A model generated the notes under the pieces. It did not search any database. It was given only the letters and a program-made list of their open reading frames with translations, and was not told where the DNA came from. Shown here in pieces: positions 55,136-64,000 of a stretch of DNA of 64,000 bases. Both the position numbers and the translations under genes were made by a program. How positions within the stretch are numbered: position 1 is the stretch's first letter; every line of letters starts with the position of its first letter. This DNA comes from Colius striatus (taxonomy: Eukaryota; Chordata; Aves; Coliiformes; Coliidae), in the NCBI RefSeq assembly GCF_028858725.1, contig NC_084774.1:1080001-1144000 (forward strand), in the 5' to 3' direction.

Positions 55136-58100
55136 GTTCAGGAGTTGGTCAAGGACTGAGGTAAGTGCCTCTGTACCACAGCATTTCCATTTCCAGGTGT
55201 CAGCTTCCTCTCTGAGAACGCTCTGCTCTAGAAAAGCTGCATGTGTTTACCAAGTCTTAGCTCCTCGTTTAGCAAGTACTTATCCTAGGCTTCACATTAA
55301 GAAGACAGAGCCTGGCTCTTCTCAGTGCTGCCAAGTGACAGAAAAGGCATCAGGCAGAAACTGAAACACGGGGAATTTGGTCTCAGCAGAACATTTCACT
55401 CATGTGGTTGAACAAAAGAAAGTGCAGGGACAAAAAGGAGGCGAGTTGCTGAGCAAGGTTTTGGAGCCATCTCTTTGGAGAGATTTGAGACCTGGCTGGA
55501 CATGGCCCTGGGCAACCTGCTGTAGTTGGCCTTGCTTTGAGCAGGAGGGTTGGGCTACAGTCTGTGGAGGTGCCTTCTCAGCTCGACTGCTCTGTGAGTT
55601 TGTGGTTGCCATTGTGGTTTGTCATCACGCCAATGGGAGAACTGTGCTCCACTGTGATTGTTTTCTTTTGTCAAAAGCCACCCTGTGCTCATAGGAGATT
55701 CTTTTTTATTTGACTGTAGTCAAAAAGCTGCACAGTGTCGAGCTGTAGCAGCTCCTCCTTCCATGCCATTAGTTTGAAGCCTCCCCAGAGAAGCAGGTGA
55801 GTATGTTCAATTACAAGCTAGCAATGTCTAAGGAAGGCCTAGTGAGCCACAGCTGTGGACTGCTGCAGAATCCTGAACCAAAGCCTCCCACTGAAGAAGT
55901 AAACCATAGCAAGGGAGAAGGCTCCTTCTCCCAAGACACAGAGGTCTCAGTCTAGCAGCCAGCACCCTTGAAACCTTCATGGCACAGAGAGGAAACGCTG
56001 ACTTCTGGCTTCAGTGCAAGAGCCAAGGACAGACACCTGTGCAGTGCTTCACTTGGAAAGCCACCAACACAAATCTTGCAGCTGCAGATGGTTCAGTGAG
56101 AGGCTAGAAATATTGCTTGGACCTGCAGAATAACCCAGGTGTCACCTGAAATGATGCCAGCTTGTCCTAGGTGACACTGAGAAGTGGGACAGCCTGTGGA
56201 TGCCAGCACAGAACTTCTCTCCTTTCCAAGGACACCACAGATCCCAGCACAGCTACTGCAGTGCTGCCATCTCCCTGTGCCCATTCCCACAGCTTTGGTC
56301 CCCCTCTCTTGCTTTCCTTCCTATTTGTTCCTTGGAGCCAGAGAGTAATTAACTGACCTTGACTAAGTGTTCTCCATTAGAATTCCTTTCCCAGGAAGTC
56401 TGAGCAAAGCCCAGTGAGATGGACTTTGGGTAACAATGGACATGACCACACTGGACAAACTTTCCTGCCCTGTTTTCATGCACTTGGAAGTGTGATGCTT
56501 TGCTGGTGAGGTGTTGCTGAGAAGAATGGGTCTTTCACCACAGTAACTGATGTTCCAGTGCAAATGAGCCCAGGGCAGCAGTGTGCTCCCAGCAGGGAGG
56601 AATGCAAGGAAAACATGTGTATGATTCACTGTTCCTACTTAAAAAAAGGTTTTCTTCTGGTTTGATGGGGCACATTCTACAGAGCTTTGGAATCTTTAAA
56701 CCTTTTGGTCTTATCCTCTTGCATAGTTCAGATACAGGACAAGAATGGCAAAGCACTGGGCAATATACTCATTTTTTTCTCTTTGCCAAGCTTTTGTTCT
56801 ATATTTCTTGGCTTTTCATATGCAAGCAAGGCTCAGGGGTAGGGCTGGCTATTATGACAACAATTCCTTGGACAGAAAATAAGGTTTCAACAAGAAGAGC
56901 ACGTTGGTTTTCTCGTTTCCCTGGCAGGATGCCATTTGTGTCAGTGGGATTTCTGACACTCATGAGTAAGGAGATGGCTGCCCTGCAGGAGTTGCATGTT
57001 TTGCAGAGAGTAAACTCCTCCCTGGGAGCCTGTCTGCAGCACAGCAGTGTTCCTCAACAGTCCTGATGGAGAGAGACTTCTGTTTTGGAAAGACACAGAA
57101 ATGCATCAACACTTGTGCAGCAAGGTCTTGGAGGGGGCATCAAAATCATACAGAGTGGCTAAAACAAAGCAGAGGAGCTCTGTGCCCTCATTTTGCCTTC
57201 AAAGTTCACCAAACCAGGTCTTCAGGAAAAGAAACAGACTGGAGGGATATTTCTTTACTTTCAGACTGCAACAGAGATCTGAACACCACACTTGGAGGGT
57301 CCCAGAGTGTGTGAGAAGATTTGGACTGAGAGTCACAGGGAGCAACAAAAACTCTTGTTTTTTAAACCAGTCTGGCTGCTGTGACATCAGCTGTAGCCTG
57401 GCTTCTGTGACATAAATTGTGGCAAGCAGAAGTGGTCACCTGCCCTCCCTTGCCTAACAGGTGAGTAAAGGTGTGAAGGGCTGACAGTGAGAATGGTTGT
57501 GGTTAGTCTTAGATGCAATCTATGAACTGTAAAGCTACTGTCCAAACTCAACAAGGAGCAAAGGGAAGTTAACTTTGTACTTTTGAATCTCTAACATGTG
57601 GATTCTTTGGGTGTTGGTGTCTATTTTCCCTTTTCATCTTTAAGTGGTCAGGCCAATCCCACATTTTATGCAGTAGAAGTTAAAGACATTGGCATTCCGG
57701 GCATTCCCTTGGCAAGTACCAACCACCAGGTTCTTAACAAGAACAAGAAGACTCAACAGATCCATGGCCAGCTTGGATTGACAGTGCTACAGCTGCCAAC
57801 AGCTGCATACAGCACAGCAACAGCTTCTGGTCCGATCGGTACCTTCAGTCACTGGAAACTACAGCATCTATTTCAAAGTGTGCCCGTCTGGTGGGGTTCC
57901 AGGAGAACTCCCAGAAAGCCTGCACAAGGCACGCTGAAATCTGGGGCATGATTCACCACCTTCAAATTGATTTCAATGGACATCCTTTTGGATGGCCGTG
58001 GCCCTTGTCCCCTCTGTGCTCTTACGGGGATCAGTCTCCAGAACACACTTGGAGGGAACAAAGAAATCGCCTTCAGCCAACAGCCTTTGCACATTTCTAT

Positions 58101-60096
58101 TCTGGAGCTTGTACTCACTGCCCTTCAGCTCTGTGTGGAAGCAGAGCAGCACCCCGCAGTGCAACCTCCCCTGCACTGTCTGTCTCTTCTTCCTCAGTAA
58201 GGAAAGGAATTCAAATGCCATTGAAACAAATGGAATGACAATTCCTTCCTTCTGGAAGAATTCCTTTCTACTACCCTTCTGATTTCATAGACTCAGGCTG
58301 ATATTTTTTACTTGCCTTCAGCCAGAAAGCTTTCTTCTCACATTTGATGTGACCCTCCATCCATTTCCAACTCTGAAGCAGTTCCTGGGGCACTCTGCCC
58401 TGCTGTTTTTTCTCTGCCTTTGAGGCTTGAAGATATTTATTCAGCCACAGTTAAGGCTTTGCCCACTTTCACCCCATGCATGAGCAGCTCTCCATCCCCT
58501 TCTAGCTGCAGATCCCCTTGCACAACTGCACCTTTCTGAAGACTGAAATAAAAATGCCTTCTTGTATTGATTGGCTGTTGTGTCAGTGTCTTTGACCTTC
58601 TTGTGGAAAGAGTTCCCTTGATAGACTGGGTCCTCTGGAGAATACCCTGTCCTGGGCTTTGTGTGCTGAAGGCTGCTCTTGGAATGCCATTCACTGTCTT
58701 GATTTTGCTTCCCTCTTCCTTCCTGACCTTAGAATAACAGACACAGGCACTATGTGATTCTTTCTATCCAGATCACTCAAAAAAATAAATCACATGTAGT
58801 TCCAACACAGAAACTGACATTTGACTGCAAATCAGCAGCAGAACTGTTTAAATTCAGTGCTGCACTAGGTACATTCTGTTCTGACAAAGCTGCCCTCTGG
58901 TAGGCAGAGCAGTCAGGTACAGTGTGATGAGATGTGTACATGACCATAAGGTTTGTGCAGATGGGAAGAGGTAAAGCAATGGGCTCTCCAGACCCTTCAT
59001 TGCTGCCATCCAGTGCAGCATGTTTATTTTACTTGAAGACACAGGAGACACTGCACTCCTCAGCAGCTTACACATAACCATCCCTCATGTCCTTGTTCAT
59101 TGAGATCTCTGTATTTTACTTGAGTCTTTGGAAGTGTGGTTATACAGTGGTTGAGTTACTTCAGCTTTTCCCAAGAGCTGAAGGTTTTGAGATTGTTACA
59201 GTGGTCCTTAGGAGCAAAACACAAACCCCAACAGCAAAGCAAAAGGAGTGCATCACAGTCTTGACATAACTGCATTCATAGAGCTTTTCTGTCTTGGTTC
59301 TGGTTTCAAAGCTTGGGGCTAATATTCCATGTGGAGCATATTGGGCTTTATACCTGTGAAACACATCAATACCATCTTCCCTTAGAGACACCAGAAAAGT
59401 TCATTGTCAATGAAATTAATTAGTTTGTGTCCCTCATAAAAATGCATATACTAAGTAGAGCTCATTCAACATGGACATAAATGACTTTCAATCTATCAAG
59501 GACTGCAGTTTTACTCAGATTATGACATTCTTTCATTGAATCATCATCATTTCCTTTAAAAACAATCCAACAACCTACTACCAATTCTCTATGAGAATTA
59601 TGCTTTTCCAAGCTTCACATCTCAGCTGTAACCTTAGGAGTGTTGACATCACACTGTAAGAAGTGGAGGAGAAGTCTGTATTGAGAGCAGAATATTTTCA
59701 CATTCCCATTTTTTGTGAAGGATGCAAACTCTTAATGTTGAAGACATTGTTGATGTTAAGGTTTAGAGAAACATTAAAGATGAGAGGAGTGTTTTATGTG
59801 TCTGTGGGTGAAAGGGCCAGGTTACAAATGAAGATGATTGAAGATCAGAAGCTCTTTAGTATTGTCTGACTTACCTTTTTGTTGCACTATGATAAAGACA
59901 TGGCACGTGGGCTTGCATTATGTTGTGAGAGAAACAGTGTGGTATCAGATTGCAGCACATGTTGCCATTCTGGCTCTGGAGTTCATCTGTAGACAGATCC
60001 TGTGGTGGGACCTGCTCTTTGCAGGTGGCTGTGAGATGAGATGCCAAATGACTGAAGCAGGACAAGACAGCAGAAGTTGTCTTCTTTTCAGTTTAC
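55136..60096. other. Five kilobases without a recognised gene
   Basis: Short ORFs on both strands and no repeat family I can name. The plus ORF at 57598-57951 (VEVKDIGIPGIPLASTNH and beyond) is protein-like but unassigned; 57370-57410 again contains tgacatca-type words. From about 58.7 kb the sequence becomes clearly more AT-rich. Confidence 0.35.
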
Positions 60097-60239
60097 CTGA
60101 GACTTGTTCTGCAGGGAAATCATCTTGAGGTAAATTGGCCAATGGAGGCTCCAGTGTTCTGGAATCTCCTGTGGTAGTCAGCTCACCTTCCACAAAATCT
60201 TCTTTCCTGCATGGGTGGGTGCACGCCAGAAATCTCTGC
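60097..60239 (-). CDS. Orphan exon candidate
   Basis: Minus strand: acceptor with a strong T tract (tgtttggttttttacag), 143 bp open in one frame, donor TCTCAG|gtaaac. The peptide includes RFLACTHPCRKEDFVEGE and LEPPLANLPQDDFPAEQ. Acidic and protein-like, but not recognised. Confidence 0.4.
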
Positions 60240-60929
60240 CTGTAAAAAACCAAACAAGCAGCTTTCATTGTAAATGGTGTCAGCAGAAATAAGTGCAGTT
60301 CCTTATTAGAAATGGTGCTGATCATAAGAATGGAAAGGTGAAGTGGCCAGTTATTTTTACTGTGCTCCAACTTTGCTCTCTCCCATGTATGGACAAGGCT
60401 TTCTAGCTACATTGGCAGTAACAGAAACTGCAGGGACTGGATTTAGTAAAGACCTCAGTAATCCCATCAAACCTCAGCGTGAGGTGGAGCTGCTGTGAAC
60501 TGCTCTTGCACAGCTTGGTGTGAAGAACCTTTAAAGCCTGTAAACATGGCAGCAGTAACCGACTATTCTACCCCATTCCCTCCAGGCATGATTCACATCA
60601 CAGAGCTGTTGAATTTGGGTCCTTCATGTCTTTTAAAGGTTTAGAAAATAATAAACATTTCAAAAACCTCTAATTTTGTCTGTGTGGGTTTTTTTCTATT
60701 CAGAACATGAATCTGTGAGGGAGAAGAAAAGACAACAAAGCTGCTTGACAGCTGGAGAGAATTTCAAATGACCTTTTGCCTTGGGAAACAGAACCTGAAG
60801 GTTTGGTATTTTACAGAAAGAAGAGTCAAAGGATGGATCAGCAAGAGCTACGACAAACTTGCCTGACAGGCTCATGGCAGTGTTCAGTGCTCCCTGCTGA
60901 TGATTTTGCAGGGGCATATGATTAGTCTG

Positions 60930-61620
60930 AAGGGCAGGGAGGGCTCGCTGCCCATTATGGTTCTGGGCAAAACAGACTCCAGCGCTCGACTGAGAGAGGA
61001 AAGGAGCAAAGTTTATTCTACAAGAAACAGAATGGAGCAAAAGCAAAAAGGGAGTAGGATGATGAGAAAATTACAATCAATTCTTTAAGATCTCCCTCCC
61101 CCATCCCTCTTTCTTCCCGGGCCCACCTCACTGCTCCCCAGATCTCTACCTCCTTCCCCTTCACAGTCACTGCCCCTGGCACAGCGTCTTTAATGAAGAG
61201 AATCACTGCCCCTGATGTGGGGTCTTTAACAAAATGAGTCTCTGCCCCTGGTCCAGGGTCTTTAACAAAATGCAAACAACTCTCAGCTTCACCAGTCCTC
61301 TCCACAGGATGCAGGGAGTCTCTGCTCCAGCACACCTCCTCCTCTCCCCTCACTGACCTTGGAGTCCACAGGCTTGTTCCTCTCTCTCTTCCCACTCCTT
61401 GCACCACTACCAGCTGGAGAAGAAGGGACAGATGAAGGAAGGAACAGGAGAAGCCTTCTCTTCAGGCTTTTTCTTAAAAAGTGGTGGTGGAGGCGTCTCA
61501 TTGGCTCAGCCCCAGCAGTGGGTCTGGCTCAGAGCTGGGGAGAGTTTCCAGCAACTTCTTACAGGAGCCTTTACAGCCCCTTCCCCATTAGCAGAAATGG
61601 CTCCATGTCAAACCATGACA
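60930..61620 (-). mobile_element. Solo LTR of a bird ERV
   Basis: On the minus strand starts TGTCATGGTTTGACATGGAG at 61620; carries the attggctcagccccagcagt box, the ggggcagagactcattttg short repeats, and an AATAAACTTTGCTCC polyadenylation signal near 61018-61004 followed by a U5-like stretch. The inner end is approximate. Same family as 51106-52064. Confidence 0.78.
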
Positions 61621-62039
61621 CCTATCTACAGGTGTAGGCAAGGTCTGCCTGTGGGCTTTCCTGTAACTCTCAGGGTGAGAGGTTTGTCTCTGAGCAGCAG
61701 CCTGTGTTTTCAACAGGAGCCGAGCAGGCAAAATGCAGACCTCTGCAGATAGCTGCCACTGGAAAGCTGCGAGGAAGGCAGCACAGTGCTGGCTGAGAGG
61801 TTACCCTACCAAACCAAATAAATAAAGTATGGAAAACAAGTGTTTAGTCTGTGAAGTCACAGAAGAAAAACCACTCACCAGTGGGATACAGCACAGGATT
61901 CATCTCAGGGTCTGGAGCTGCATCTGCAACCAAACACCCAGAAGTTGTTTCCATCATCCAGTGGGAGATACACTGAATAGCAGAATACCAAATACTCTGT
62001 GCACATTCCCAAGAGTCCATGAAGAGCCCACAGGTGCTC

Positions 62040-62808
62040 CATTTCATTAACCCGTCTCCCACCAGCTTGTCGTATAAAAATTTTACTTTACCACTATAAT
62101 TTTCAGTCCACTGCCTACAATATCTGAAAAGACCCCAAAGTTGTCTTACTTGTCTCTTATTCTTAGGGGCTTGGAGGGACAAAATAGCATTTACTCGTTC
62201 GGGGTCCAGTCTCTTAGTCCCCTCACTTAGCCAATGCCCCAGATATTTCACCTCTTCTTCTGTAAATTGCAGTTTAGATTTTGACACTTTCAGACCCTTT
62301 AGGCTTAAGAAGTTCAACAATCTAATACTAGTATTTCGCACACTATTCTGGCTTTCTCCTGCTATCAATAAATCATCTACATATTGTACTAATATTGGCC
62401 CAGAGTCTGGTTTGAAATCTTGTAACATTTACTCTAAAGCTTGCCCAAAAAGAGTCAGAAACTCAGTAAACCCTTGTGGAAGGACCGTCCACCTAAATTG
62501 CTGTTTCCGAGAAGTTTCGGGGTTTTCCCATTCAAAGGCAAAATAGTCTCGGCATTCCTCCTTCAAGGGGCATGCCCAAAAAGCGTCTTTTAGATCAATA
62601 ACACTGTACCACGTCAGGCTGGGATTGAGCTTGCTCAATAAGTTATACGGGTTGGCCACTACTGGAAACCAGGTCACCGTTCATTTATTTACTGCACGGA
62701 GGTCTTGTACCATCTGGTAAGACCCATCAGGTTTCTTTATCGGTAGTATGGGGGTGTTATGAGGTGACATACAGTGTTCTAACACTCCCTGCTCTTAAAG
62801 TCTATCCA
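62040..62808 (-). pseudogene. ERV reverse transcriptase, broken
   Basis: Fragments in order: [12 protein letters not shown]-type fingers region, DLRAVN followed by an in-frame TGA at about 62681-62683, VIDLKDAFWACPL, LPQGF, a further stop near 62430, then the active-site box YVDDLLIAGE and the thumb (LGHWLSEGTKRLDPERV). Coding similarity ends at about 62040. Defective. Confidence 0.85.
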
Positions 62809-64000
62809 TTATTGGTTGGAGTCCCCTTCTACCCTCCTGCGAAATGGAATATTAACACGAATTGGTATTTCCGGATTCAATATTTCTACAGTAATGGGTG
62901 GAATATCCAATTTGCCCATCGAGTCCGGAGTATACCATACCTCAGGGTTAATCTGGGCTTCATCTTCTGCCGTCAAAGCATATAGCTTTACTTGTATCTT
63001 TTGATCTTTTACTTCTAAATTAATTCCCATTTCAATTATTAAGTCTCTTCCTAATAGGTTATATTCAGCTTCGGGTAATAATAATAAGGACTCTATTCCC
63101 ATCCGGGACGGGGATTCTATTTCCACTCCCTTAATTACGGGCACCGAGAAGAGTTCTCCCTTTGCTCCCAATACCCGCACTTTTTCCGATGAAATACTGC
63201 ACCCTAGTGGCACGTTTTGTAAAGTAGACCTTTCAGCTCCTGAATCTATCAGGAACTCCACTTCTTGATGCTGGGGACCTAGTTTCAACTTTATCAAGGG
63301 CTCCGTGTTCTTAGACGTCCCCAGTAAATAGAGCCCCTGACACCCCTGTTCTGCTTGAGAAACCTTTTCATCCTGTATTCGCTTTCTACAATTCCGAAGC
63401 AGATGCCCCTTCTTTCGACAATAGAAACACTCTACTTCCTTGAGCTCTTTTGGTCCCACCCGATTCCCCTTATGCGGTCTGTTCACATGTCGGGACTCAT
63501 GCTCTGCTGGATGTCCCTCTCTCCTCCCCTGGACCGCTACTGCCAGGACTCTGGCTTGCCTTTTCTCCACCTCTTCTTCCCTTCGCACATACACCTTCTG
63601 GGCCTCTCTCAACAACTCATCCAACCCTCTGTCTTGCCACTCGTCTATTTTTTCTGATTTCTTTCTAATGTCAGGCCAAGACTTTGCTACAAATTGGGTT
63701 TTTAAGAGGACTTGGCCCGCCGGGGTCCCCGGATCCATCCCAGAATACAACTGCAATTTTTTTCTCAATCTTTCCAGCCACTCTGTGGGAGTCTCGTCCC
63801 TCTTTTGTCTTTCATTAAAGGCTTTGTTAATATTCTGCCCTCTGAGAACAGATTCTCTAATTCCCTGGACAATAATAGTGCGGAGATCCCCCATGTGGCC
63901 CCGATGTTCGGCATTCTGATTATCCCAATTAGGGCGCTGCTGGGGCCATTTAATATCAGCACCCGGCCCTTGTTGATGTTGCTGGTCCCACACTCTCATT
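62809..64000 (-). pseudogene. ERV gag (capsid-nucleocapsid) and protease, partial
   Basis: Open over 396 codons to the window edge. Capsid major homology region NERQKRDETPTEWLERL, nucleocapsid knuckle CFYCRKKGHLLRNC (single, as in gammaretroviruses), protease active site LIDSGAERS and the later LLGRDLI box. There is no stop codon between nucleocapsid and protease, where gammaretroviruses normally have a read-through stop. The frame ends after the protease by frameshift, so pol is not continuous with it. Confidence 0.85.

Larger units (their letters stand above)
62040..64000 (-). mobile_element. Decayed gammaretrovirus-like ERV, gag-pro-pol part
   Basis: Runs off the right edge, which is its 5' side. 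Order on the minus strand: capsid C-terminal half with major homology region, nucleocapsid with one CCHC knuckle, protease, reverse transcriptase to the thumb. It stops abruptly near 62040, so connection/RNase H, integrase and env are missing. A frameshift lies between protease and RT and an in-frame stop early in RT. Confidence 0.88.

Noticed and set aside
1..64000. tRNA, rRNA or snRNA genes
   Set aside because: No cloverleaf with A/B boxes or recognisable RNA sequence was noticed; a covariance-model scan would be needed to exclude them.

Overview
The window reads as nuclear DNA from a bird, probably a songbird. There are no operons. It has split genes with GT-AG introns, five pieces of CR1 LINE (the dominant bird retrotransposon), bird-type endogenous retrovirus (ERV) pieces and LTRs, and kilobases of pure purine or pyrimidine microsatellite. 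I inferred the group from repeat types and gene families; no species can be named.

Four host genes are recognisable, each a divergent and usually incomplete relative of a conserved vertebrate gene. (1) 1562-9119, plus strand: EHMT1-like (GLP) H3K9 methyltransferase. Two N-terminal exons, then the last ankyrin-region exon and an intact pre-SET/SET/post-SET end with eight phase-consistent exons; most of the ankyrin block is not seen. (2) 16590-21610, plus strand: RBBP6-like RING E3 ligase fragments, with one exon present twice, an in-frame stop, a probable frameshift and a long polyserine tract. (3) 32345-34603, plus strand: a huge FOXJ1-like last exon of 752 codons, open throughout, in which the C-terminal module is tandemly multiplied about fourfold. 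(4) 48026-about 50845, minus strand: AKAP1-like gene with mitochondrial anchor exon, KH-domain exons, a 5' UTR exon and a TATA/CRE-like promoter.

Layout between them. 9.2-10.06 kb: purine microsatellites. 10.56-15.08 kb: a large inverted duplication with a 1.1-kb spacer. 22-24.3 kb: CR1 pieces. 26.4-27.05 kb: a degenerate pyrimidine-rich minisatellite. 27.14 kb: an unassigned membrane-protein-like ORF. 28.08-28.72 kb: a CpG island. 28.95-29.55 kb: (GGGAA)n/(GGGGA)n. 30.0-32.14 kb: (TTTC)n. 35.38-39.95 kb: an ERV arranged as two inverted 3' halves, each ending in a 3' LTR. 41.2-41.74 kb: telomere-like degenerate repeats. 44.285-44.77 kb: a probable solo LTR. 44.77-45.88 kb: a minisatellite carrying CRE-like palindromes. 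51.1-52.06 and 60.9-61.6 kb: LTRs of one family, with a third piece at 45.9 kb. 62.05-64.0 kb: a decayed gammaretrovirus-like gag-pro-pol running off the window.

The main impression is a repeat-dense block that has gathered diverged copies of genes which in other vertebrates are not neighbours as a set. Several partners (FOXJ1 in motile cilia, AKAP1 on mitochondria, CRE+TATA promoters of the kind CREM uses in spermatids) would fit testis expression, but that is inference. A W chromosome, dot microchromosome or germline-restricted chromosome would all be compatible; the sequence alone does not decide.
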